The notes under the pieces are model-generated. The model saw only the letters and a program-made list of their open reading frames with translations. It ran no database searches and was not told where the DNA came from. Source: Candidatus Symbiothrix sp. (GTDB taxonomy: Bacteria; Bacteroidota; Bacteroidia; Bacteroidales; Azobacteroidaceae). Taken from it: a DNA stretch of 5,988 nt. The stretch is from NCBI GenBank assembly GCA_031270925.1, contig JAISWY010000074.1, positions 1 to 5,988 on the forward strand, written 5' to 3'. A program made the position numbers and the translations under genes. This document shows, in pieces, positions 1 to 5,988 of this stretch (within the stretch, counting starts at the first letter, position 1; every line of letters starts with the position of its first letter).

Positions 1-2907
1 CGCTTCCTCCAAAGTAACACAGATGAATGTTTCTCCATATTTGATAGCATTGGTAAAAAGGTTACTGACGATTTTGATAAAAGCCTCCTTATCGACGTCG
101 GCAAGCACCGGATGGGAGGGAAGTTGCAGTGTGAAAATCAAGGATTTTTGTTCTGCCGTCTGTTTGAAGCGAATGTAAGTTTCTTCCAATAAACAGCTGA
201 TATTCAATCTAATAAATGTCAGGCTGAATTTCTTCGATTCGGTTTTGCGGAAATCAAGCAGCTGGTTAATCAACGCAAGCAGGCGATTGGTGTTTTTCTC
301 CATAATCTGTAAATTGGATTGGAGTTCGTCTTTGGGCAAGTCGTTTTTCCGAATGTATTCCAAGGGGCCTTTGATAAGAGTGAGCGGAGTTCGCACTTCA
401 TGCGCCACATTGGTAAAAAATTCGATTTTGGCGTCGTAAATATCCTTTTCTTTTTGGGTTTCAAATAAAAACAGGTTGCGTTTGTTTCTTTGTTCGATTT
501 TTTGCTTGAAATACCTGAAAATGAAAAAGAAAACAAGAAGCGCCAAAACAATGTAAAACGAATAAGCCCAGCGAGTTAGCCAAAAAGGAGGTAAAACGAT
601 GATAGACAATGCCGCGCCTTCTTCGTTCCACAGATCGTCATTGTTGGAAGCTTTGACTTTGAAGACATATTCGCCTGCGGGCAAATTGGAATAGGTAATT
701 CGTTGAGCGGACGGCAGGTAGTTCCATTGATTTTCCAGTCCTTCCATTTTATAGGCATAGCAGTTCATTTCCGGTGCAACAAAGCTGAGCGCGGCAAAAT
801 CGATACTGAAAGAAGATTGATAGTGTTTCAGGGTAATAGCCGTTTGGCCGGACAAATCCTGCGCTTGCCGTTTTTCGTTGTTCAGCAAACGGAAATCGGT
901 AATCACTACCGGCGGACGAATTTCATTTACCTTGAAATCTGCCGGTTGGAAAGTAACTAATCCGTTTACCGTTCCGAAACACATTTTCCCGTTCTTATCT
1001 TTATAGCCCGATTTATAATTGAATTGATTGCTCGGCAGTCCGTTGCTTTGCGTGAAAATCCGTATTTTTTCGGTTTCGGGATGAAACTGAATCAAACCTT
1101 GATTGCTGGAAAGCCACAGATTGCCATTGTTATCTTCCAAAATTTTGTAAATCACGCCATTGGGAAAACCGTCTTTTTCTCCGAAGGATGTAAACTGTTG
1201 ATTTTTAGCGTCGAAGCGGCAAATCCCTTTCGATTCGGAAGCGAACCAAAGCTGCTGTTTGCTGTCGAGATACATCGACGTTAGTTTGTGGTAGCAAATC
1301 GAATATGGGTCGTCCGGCCGGTAATTGTAGAATTTCCATTCTTTGGTGTGCGGGTTGTAGCAGACGGCGCCGATGTCGGTGGTCGAAAACCAGATTTGTC
1401 CGCGCGAGTCTTCTATAATGTCCGAAACAAAGTTTTGAATTTCTTTTTGCAAGATAAAGCAGTCGTTTTCGCGGTCGTAGAGGTATGCGCTCGAAGACGT
1501 GCCTACCCATATCCGCCCCGAACTGTCTTTGAAAATGGCGAAAATATCGTTGTTGTTAAGTGCGCCTTCGCGGTTGCTTTGCAAATAATACTTCCATTGC
1601 TTCGTTTTCAGGTTATAGACGTTGATACCGTGGCTGAAAGTGCCAATCCACAGCAGGTCGCCGTCTGCCACAATATCGTGAATGTTGTGATAATTCAATC
1701 CTCGTTCGCCCGGCGCAAAAAACGTGAATTGTTTGGTTTTGGCGTTCCAACAATTCAGACCCGCATCTTCCGATCCAATCCAGATATTGCCCGTTGCATC
1801 TTCGCAAATACCGCTAATTCGCTCTCCGATAATAGAATTTTGGCCGGTAATGGGATAAACCGTTTCAAAATAAGAATATGGCCGCGGATAGTAATTGACG
1901 CCACCGAAATACGTTCCAACCCAAATTCCGCCTTCGCGATCTTCACAAAGAGAGTATATGGCGTTGTCGGACAGCGAATAACGATCGTTGATATTATGGG
2001 TCAAATGGGTTGTCGCACGGGAAGTAAAGTTGTGAATGTACAGACCCGATTCGCTGCCTATCCAGCAATTTCTGTCGGAAAACATTTTCATGTCCCTGAC
2101 AAACAGGTTGTTACCGAATGAGTAGGAAGTGATTTTTTCCGTACTTTTATCCATAATTCGCAATCCGTCGTTGTATGAACCGATGAGCAGCCGGTTGTTG
2201 TCGATATTCTCCGTTATGGAAACAAGGCTTGAAGTCAGCGACTTGCCGGCTGCGTCCATCGAAAAATGTTTAAAATCGTTATTCGCCGGATTGTATTTTT
2301 TGATTCCGCTGTGCAGAATGCTCGTCCAAATTTGATTGTCGTTGTCGATATTGATGGAGATAAGACGTGGTAGTATGTGAATTTGGTTGTTGTAGTCGTC
2401 CATCATATAAACAAGGTGTTCCAATAGACCGGTGGTGGTCGAATAGCGGTACAGGTCGCCGGTAGCAATCCAGATATTGCCGGAGGCGTCTATTTTCAAA
2501 TCAAGCACTGTTCCGTTAATCGTTTCGCCGGAAGTTGTTTGGGCGTTCATCCGTTGGAAGCTATCGTTCAATGGATTATAGATGTAAATGCCTTTGTCGG
2601 TTCCCGCCCACAGCTTGCCGTCGGGCGTTTCGAGCAGCGACCAGATCGTGTTGTTGCCGATGCTTGTCGGGTTATCGTTGTCCTGCTTGAATACTTTGAT
2701 GGAAACACCGTCGTAGCGATTCAGTCCGTCTTTTGTTCCGAACCACATAAAACCGGTTTTATCCTGCAAAATAGACAAAACGGTATTTTGCGACAAGCCG
2801 TTTTCGGTGTTGATGTGCCGGAAATAATAATGGGCTTCCTTCGCATTGGCGATAACCATGAAATGCAAAAATAATACAAGAATATAAAATAAACGGTTTT
2901 TTCTCAT
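1..2907 (-). CDS. Hybrid two-component system (HTCS) sensor histidine kinase/regulator, C-terminal part beyond the window
   Basis: Periplasmic-sensing, membrane-anchored regulator of the HTCS family, which in Bacteroidota typically controls polysaccharide-utilisation genes. The frame reads 969 codons without a stop and leaves the window at base 1. The chosen ATG (2907-2905) gives a good signal peptide (MRKNRLFYILVLFLHFMVIANA, cleavage near residue 22); the Met at residue 17 would destroy it. Residues about 30-655 contain 14 Reg_prop-type blade motifs of the kind GxIWxGT, with Trp at 55, 100, 146, 194, 282, 329, 376, 420, 467, 506, 554 and 598, plus Leu241 and Cys643 at the equivalent place in two blades. 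This fits two seven-bladed propellers. A Y_Y_Y domain follows (about 664-772, ending LPPFW), then one membrane helix (780-797) and a HisKA domain with the H-box FFTNVAHEVRTPL (phospho-acceptor His836). The N-box of the ATPase domain, SNLFTNAIKYGE (Asn949, Asn953), is the last motif seen. HTCS proteins are usually 1300-1450 residues, so the rest of the ATPase, the receiver and the AraC-type HTH domains are expected outside the window. The gene is divergent from the secreted-protein operon, its likely target. Family assignment is very secure; ligand and target are inferred. Confidence 0.96.
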   Translation of the reverse strand, partial: MRKNRLFYILVLFLHFMVIANAKEAHYYFRHINTENGLSQNTVLSILQDKTGFMWFGTKDGLNRYDGVSIKVFKQDNDNPTSIGNNTIWSLLETPDGKLWAGTDKGIYIYNPLNDSFQRMNAQTTSGETINGTVLDLKIDASGNIWIATGDLYRYSTTTGLLEHLVYMMDDYNNQIHILPRLISINIDNDNQIWTSILHSGIKKYNPANNDFKHFSMDAAGKSLTSSLVSITENIDNNRLLIGSYNDGLRIMDKSTEKITSYSFGNNLFVRDMKMFSDRNCWIGSESGLYIHNFTSRATTHLTHNINDRYSLSDNAIYSLCEDREGGIWVGTYFGGVNYYPRPYSYFETVYPITGQNSIIGERISGICEDATGNIWIGSEDAGLNCWNAKTKQFTFFAPGERGLNYHNIHDIVADGDLLWIGTFSHGINVYNLKTKQWKYYLQSNREGALNNNDIFAIFKDSSGRIWVGTSSSAYLYDRENDCFILQKEIQNFVSDIIEDSRGQIWFSTTDIGAVCYNPHTKEWKFYNYRPDDPYSICYHKLTSMYLDSKQQLWFASESKGICRFDAKNQQFTSFGEKDGFPNGVIYKILEDNNGNLWLSSNQGLIQFHPETEKIRIFTQSNGLPSNQFNYKSGYKDKNGKMCFGTVNGLVTFQPADFKVNEIRPPVVITDFRLLNNEKRQAQDLSGQTAITLKHYQSSFSIDFAALSFVAPEMNCYAYKMEGLENQWNYLPSAQRITYSNLPAGEYVFKVKASNNDDLWNEEGAALSIIVLPPFWLTRWAYSFYIVLALLVFFFIFRYFKQKIEQRNKRNLFLFETQKEKDIYDAKIEFFTNVAHEVRTPLTLIKGPLEYIRKNDLPKDELQSNLQIMEKNTNRLLALINQLLDFRKTESKKFSLTFIRLNISCLLEETYIRFKQTAEQKSLIFTLQLPSHPVLADVDKEAFIKIVSNLFTNAIKYGETFICVTLEEA

Positions 2908-2918
2908 TGAAAATAATT

Positions 2919-2937
2919 TTTACAAATCAGATGTAAA
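2919..2937. repeat. Short inverted repeat TTTACA-N7-TGTAAA upstream of the HTCS gene
   Basis: TTTACA (2919-2924) and TGTAAA (2932-2937) form a 6-7-6 inverted repeat. The right arm overlaps a perfect 10-base palindrome GTAAATTTAC at 2933-2942. The element sits 12-30 bases upstream of the HTCS start codon, within its probable leader. The symmetry would suit a dimeric repressor or autoregulator, but AraC-type HTCS domains more often use direct repeats and the region is A/T-rich, so it may be chance. The symmetry is seen; the operator role is speculation. Confidence 0.25.
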
Positions 2938-3093
2938 TTTACGGATTATTTTTGATTCGAGCGAAAACCGGAATGTTTTTTCCGTTCAAAAATTAGCTTT
3001 TTTTCGTCAAATGGATAATTGAACTGTTAGAACAATTTATTGACGAGAAAAAATCACAAAGATTCTTTTTAATTCTGGAACTTTGCCGCATCA

Positions 3094-3118
3094 AATTTAT
3101 TAATTTATTAAATTTATT
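3094..3118 (+). repeat. Three copies of AATTTATT in the leader of the secreted-protein operon
   Basis: AATTTATT occurs at 3094-3101, 3102-3109 and 3111-3118; the first two are directly adjacent and the third is offset by one A. The repeat ends 4 bases before the ATG at 3123 and takes the place where a Shine-Dalgarno sequence would be in other bacteria. A/T-rich unstructured leaders are common in Bacteroidota, where initiation depends little on Shine-Dalgarno pairing, so the likely role is keeping the start region unpaired. A slippage-prone repeat could alter leader length, but no evidence for that is visible here. Confidence 0.5.
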
Positions 3119-3122
3119 TATC

Positions 3123-3833
3123 ATGAAAAAGAATGTACTTTTTGGACTTGCAGTCCTCGCGTGTTCTGTTGCAGCGCAAGCACAAAACACTTGTTACACA
3201 GATGCAGAAGCTTCGGCGCCCGATTTTTGGACAACGCATTTTTATTTTGCGACTTGTACCGATTATGTCGGTACTAATTCCAAACTGTTTGAAGACGGCT
3301 CTACAGGCTATGTTGACTTCAATGGCGGCAGTTCGGTCGATTTTACCAACATTTATGTTCCCTCCGATGCGGAATATACCGTTATGCTGAGATACGGTAT
3401 CGGTTGGGCAGATGAATCAGGCGCTACTTTAACGCTGAATGTGAATGGCGATTTTGTTGATCAGCTGGTGCTTTTTCCGGGCGAAGGCGAAAAACCTTGG
3501 GCTATGGAGTTTGATGTAGAACTCTATGGCGATTACAATAATACCATTCAATTGGTGGAAGTGAAAGACTGGCCTATTATTTTGGGTATTCAATTGACCC
3601 CAAAAGTTGGATCGGAAATTAAGAAAATCGACACGCCGTCTTACCAACTTGTTTCGAGTAACGGCAAACTTACGGTTTCCAATTTGGAAAACAACAGCCG
3701 GATTCGGATTTATTCGATAGATGGCAAGTTGATTCAGTCGGTCGTTGCCGCCAATTCGTTTCAAACTTCACTTGTACCGGGCGTTTATGTGGTAAAAGTG
3801 AACGGAGAAGCGCGTAAAGCCATCGTTAAATAA
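3123..3833 (+). CDS. Secreted CBM6/35-like carbohydrate-binding protein with type IX secretion sorting tail
   Basis: This 236-residue exported protein probably binds a glycan at the cell surface. The start ATG at 3123 yields a signal peptide (MKKNVLFGLAVLACSVAAQA, cleavage likely before QN at 21). Cys14 sits in VLAC, but Leu at -2 does not fit a lipobox, so signal peptidase I is preferred. Residues about 24-160 resemble the beta-sandwich of CBM6/CBM35 modules: an AEAS motif near the start, DGSTGYVDFNGGSSVDF (58-74), a YVPSDAEYTVMLRYG strand pair, LNVNGD (105-110), a Trp at 126 and an NNTIQL strand near the end. Cys24 and Cys45 could form a disulfide. Residues about 173-236 match the Por-type (T9SS type A) sorting domain: NGKLTVSNL, IRIYSIDGKLIQS, LVPGVYVVKVNG and a final KAIVK. 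No catalytic domain is present, which is unusual because these modules are normally attached to an enzyme. The next gene starts 6 bases after the stop, so the two are almost certainly one operon. The sorting tail is confident; the CBM family is by motif pattern only, and a malectin-like or other galactose-binding-like sandwich is an alternative. Confidence 0.88.
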   Translation: MKKNVLFGLAVLACSVAAQAQNTCYTDAEASAPDFWTTHFYFATCTDYVGTNSKLFEDGSTGYVDFNGGSSVDFTNIYVPSDAEYTVMLRYGIGWADESGATLTLNVNGDFVDQLVLFPGEGEKPWAMEFDVELYGDYNNTIQLVEVKDWPIILGIQLTPKVGSEIKKIDTPSYQLVSSNGKLTVSNLENNSRIRIYSIDGKLIQSVVAANSFQTSLVPGVYVVKVNGEARKAIVK

Positions 3834-3839
3834 TCCGAA

Positions 3840-5988
3840 ATGAATTATTGGAAGAAATTGACAACCATAGCAGGGCTGCTCTTATTGGGCGGCCGGCTAT
3901 TGGCGAGCGATGTATTACAGTCGGGCGACGCTTCCCTTACGGTTGTGCATGAGGGCGATCAATTCAATTTGTCGTTCGGTTTCAATGGCGTATCCGTTCC
4001 TCTGTTGGACGCCGGAAATCCGGTGTATTTGGAAGTGAAACGGCAAAAATTGACGGGAAAATACGCTTCTGCAATACTCAACGGCGATAAATTGGTTTGC
4101 AAGGCAACACTTACTTCTTCGCGAGGCACGGTGTTCAACATCAGCGACACGTATTGGGCTAAAGGTGCGGGCGTGTTTGAGTTGCAACGCAATTTGGAAA
4201 TCGCAACGGCGGCAAGCGACGATTCCTATTTCAATTCGTTGTTTGGCTTCGAGATAAACGCCAATGCCAACTCGCTGACCGATAACGAATATTTTATTCC
4301 AAGCACGATGTACAAAAGCAATTTTACCGCCGGCGGTAATCTGCCTTTCGATTTGCCGGGTGTCGATGATGTATATCATTTTTACCGCGAAGATCGCGTT
4401 TGCTTGCCGCTCGTGATGGTGCGCAAATCATCGGGACTGACCATTGCTATTACGCACAAAGATTCGAAAAACGAAACGGTAGTGTCGGATGCCAATGGCA
4501 TTTACACCAATGCGAATTATCAATATGGCGCAATGGGCGTGAAACATGAAGAAAGCGCAATCTACGGAATGTTTATTTATCCGGGAAACGAGTTTGAAAC
4601 CCAAAAGGGCAAAGGCTTCCGTTATCATCCGGTGCAAACAGGCATTCGGCACGCCTATCATTTGGACATCGTTTTTTCCAATACAAACAATTACGCCGAT
4701 GCGCTCCGGCAGTCGTGGAACAGGGCTTTTGCGCTCTATAATCCAATGATTTACAATGTGAATTTAACAACTGCTTACAATGGCTTGATTGAAACGCTGA
4801 AAACTTATTTTGTGCCTTCTACCGAATTGGGCGGAATACGCGACGCTCCGGGTTTCCCTTGGGAAGTGTATTTGCCCGGCAATTCGTATAACAAAGAGCC
4901 TTTTACGATCGGCCCGATCGACTATGCAATGGGCTTCGTCGGAATGCAAATTTCCACCGCTTATTATTTAGTTCGTGAAGGAATCGAAAAAAACGCCTCA
5001 AAGACCCGCGAAAAAGGCGAGGCAATTCTGAATTTCTGGGCAAACAACTGCCTGACTTCGCTCGGATTCCCGCGCACGCATTACGACCCCGGATTGAACG
5101 GTGCAACAGGTTCATGGCGCACAAGCGAAAACGACCTGCGTAACTGCACCGGCGGAATGGAAGGTTTGATTGCCGCCTACTGCTTCGCCAAACGCAAGGG
5201 AATGGAACACGCCAATTGGATAGACGCTTGCATACGCTTCGGCAATTGGCTCGTAACCAATCAAAATGCCGACGGCAGTTATTATTTCTCGTATAATTAT
5301 TCCGTTTCGGGCGGAAAACATACGCCTCGCAATCAGAATAAATATCTGACAATCTGCGCTATACGTTATTTGGTGGAACTCTATATTGCCACCGGCGTCG
5401 AATCGTACAAAACGGCTGCGCTGAAAGCCGGAAATTTCTGTTACAGCAGAAACCATCAACAATATCTCTATGTAGCTTGCGTAGTGGATAACCCGCAAAC
5501 AATCGACAGCGAATCGGGTTTGATGGCGATGAATGGATTTTTGGCGCTTTACGATTTGACGAAAGACCGCAAATGGCTCGTTGCGGCCGAACAAGCCGGC
5601 ACTTACACCGAAACATGGGTCTATATGAACGAAGTACCGGTCGAAAAAGACCGCACGACCGACAATCCTTGTTTTCCGAAAAGTCGAAGTGTAGTGGGGC
5701 AGCATTTGATTTCCATTCGCCCCGCGGCCGCCGATTTGGGTTTCGCTTGGTGTTCGTTTGCTTACTATCGCCTCTATATGGAAACGGCCGACTCGCATTG
5801 GTTGCACGTGGCGCGTATTGCAGCGCACAACACCAAGCAGTCGATGAATTGGGACGGCACTCTTTACCTCAATCAGCCGCGCGGTTTGCAGTTGGAAGCG
5901 TTCAGCGTAATGATCCCGCGTAGGGTAGGGGGCATTTGCACTACATTGAATTGGAATTATGCCGCGCATCTCGACCCGATGTTTCGTT
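3840..5988 (+). CDS. Large secreted protein, probable beta-sandwich plus (alpha/alpha)6-toroid glycan-active enzyme, 3' end outside the window
   Basis: I cannot assign this protein to a numbered family. The frame is open for 716 codons from ATG 3840 to the right edge with no stop. The start is set by a clear signal peptide (MNYWKKLTTIAGLLLLGGRLLA, cleavage near residue 22-23) and by the 6-base gap from the upstream stop, which suggests translational coupling. Residues about 24-300 are rich in alternating hydrophobic strands and look like a beta-sandwich region. From about 305 the sequence becomes helical with regular aromatic-rich segments typical of six-hairpin glycosidases, GH88/105-like proteins, epimerases and polysaccharide lyases: GGIRDAPGFPWEVYLPG (Asp335, Trp341), SENDLRNCTGGMEGLIAAY (Glu430, Asp432, Glu441), WLVTNQNADGSYYF (470-483, Asp478), DSESGLMAMNGFLALYDL (Asp556, Glu558) and GQHLISIRPAAADLGFAW (Gln621, His622, Arg627). 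The loop motif NADGS between helices is the strongest fold clue. The conserved-looking acids are candidate catalytic residues, but which of them act is unknown. Divergence from an HTCS and pairing with a binding module argue for a role in glycan breakdown at the surface or in the periplasm. Whether it carries a sorting tail cannot be seen. The coding call is very secure; enzyme function is inference. Confidence 0.9.
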   Translation, partial: MNYWKKLTTIAGLLLLGGRLLASDVLQSGDASLTVVHEGDQFNLSFGFNGVSVPLLDAGNPVYLEVKRQKLTGKYASAILNGDKLVCKATLTSSRGTVFNISDTYWAKGAGVFELQRNLEIATAASDDSYFNSLFGFEINANANSLTDNEYFIPSTMYKSNFTAGGNLPFDLPGVDDVYHFYREDRVCLPLVMVRKSSGLTIAITHKDSKNETVVSDANGIYTNANYQYGAMGVKHEESAIYGMFIYPGNEFETQKGKGFRYHPVQTGIRHAYHLDIVFSNTNNYADALRQSWNRAFALYNPMIYNVNLTTAYNGLIETLKTYFVPSTELGGIRDAPGFPWEVYLPGNSYNKEPFTIGPIDYAMGFVGMQISTAYYLVREGIEKNASKTREKGEAILNFWANNCLTSLGFPRTHYDPGLNGATGSWRTSENDLRNCTGGMEGLIAAYCFAKRKGMEHANWIDACIRFGNWLVTNQNADGSYYFSYNYSVSGGKHTPRNQNKYLTICAIRYLVELYIATGVESYKTAALKAGNFCYSRNHQQYLYVACVVDNPQTIDSESGLMAMNGFLALYDLTKDRKWLVAAEQAGTYTETWVYMNEVPVEKDRTTDNPCFPKSRSVVGQHLISIRPAAADLGFAWCSFAYYRLYMETADSHWLHVARIAAHNTKQSMNWDGTLYLNQPRGLQLEAFSVMIPRRVGGICTTLNWNYAAHLDPMFR

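Larger units (their letters stand above)
2908..3122. promoter_or_regulatory. Divergent intergenic regulatory region between the HTCS gene and the secreted-protein operon
   Basis: These 215 A/T-rich bases separate two divergent start codons and must hold the promoters for both directions. No coding frame here looks real. Exact matches to the Bacteroidota -7 consensus TAnnTTTG occur on the plus strand (TATTTTTG, 2947-2954) and on the minus strand (TAAATTTG, reverse complement of 3092-3099). A near match on the plus strand, GAACTTTG (3078-3085), would give a short leader of about 30 bases for the rightward operon. None has a convincing TTTG -33 element at 19-21 bases, and such motifs arise easily by chance in A/T-rich DNA, so no transcription start can be fixed. 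A short hairpin-capable CGGAA-N6-TTCCG lies at 2969-2984. The presence of promoters is inferred from gene orientation; the individual boxes are weak. Confidence 0.6.

Noticed and set aside
1288..2121. 277-codon open frame on the plus strand, antisense to the HTCS gene
   Set aside because: It is exactly codon-aligned antisense to a 969-codon frame with clear propeller motifs. Stops there require TTA, CTA or TCA codons in the sense gene, which are infrequent here, so long antisense frames arise passively. Its translation has no recognisable motif or signal.
3123..3184. Lipoprotein signal (VLAC, Cys14) for the CBM-like protein
   Set aside because: Leu at -2 does not fit the lipobox, the hydrophobic stretch before Cys14 is short, and a standard AQA cleavage site follows. 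The T9SS tail also fits signal peptidase I export better.
2993..3190. 65-codon minus-strand frame crossing the intergenic region into the start of the CBM-like gene
   Set aside because: It overlaps the signal-peptide region of the supported gene and reads low-complexity A/T-rich leader DNA; no motif.
3915..4379. 154-codon minus-strand frame inside the large secreted protein gene
   Set aside because: Overlaps fully with the supported coding frame from 3840 and shows no domain-like pattern.
4903..5352. 149-codon minus-strand frame rich in Arg, Ser and Cys
   Set aside because: The composition is typical of an out-of-phase antisense reading of a coding region; it overlaps another shadow frame and the real gene.
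5112..5969. 285-codon open frame on the minus strand, antisense to the large secreted protein gene
   Set aside because: Codon-aligned antisense shadow of the real plus-strand frame, for the same reason. The sense strand has a signal peptide, operon spacing and patterned aromatic/acid motifs, while the antisense product looks like none.

Overview
The window looks like part of a carbohydrate-responsive locus from a member of the Bacteroidota, probably a Bacteroidales-type organism that has a type IX secretion system. The evidence is a hybrid two-component sensor with two beta-propellers and a Y_Y_Y domain, a secreted protein with a Por-type C-terminal sorting domain, A/T-rich gene leaders without a clear Shine-Dalgarno sequence, and moderate G+C with a very A/T-rich intergenic region. 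The genus cannot be named from this sequence.

Layout: (1) Positions 1-2907, minus strand, hold the first 969 codons of a hybrid two-component system (HTCS) regulator. Its signal peptide, 14 propeller blades, Y_Y_Y domain, one membrane helix, HisKA domain and the start of the ATPase domain are visible. The gene runs off the left edge, so the rest of the kinase and any receiver and AraC-type DNA-binding domains are not seen. (2) Positions 2908-3122 are a 215-base A/T-rich divergent intergenic region with a small inverted repeat near the HTCS start and three copies of AATTTATT just before the rightward gene. (3) Positions 3123-3833, plus strand, encode a 236-residue secreted protein: a CBM6/35-like beta-sandwich followed by a type IX secretion sorting tail. 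(4) Positions 3840-5988, plus strand, begin only 6 bases after the previous stop. They encode at least 716 residues of a large secreted protein with a probable N-terminal beta-sandwich region and a probable (alpha/alpha)6 toroid. I cannot assign it to a numbered family. It is open at the right edge.

Working model (inference): the HTCS senses a glycan breakdown product in the periplasm and controls the divergent operon, whose products are a carbohydrate-binding module protein exported to the cell surface and a probable glycan-active enzyme. No SusC/SusD pair, known glycoside hydrolase family, RNA gene, mobile element or CRISPR array is visible. The two largest genes have no stop codon or no start-to-stop closure inside the window, and long antisense open frames lie on top of both. 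Those antisense frames are not genes.
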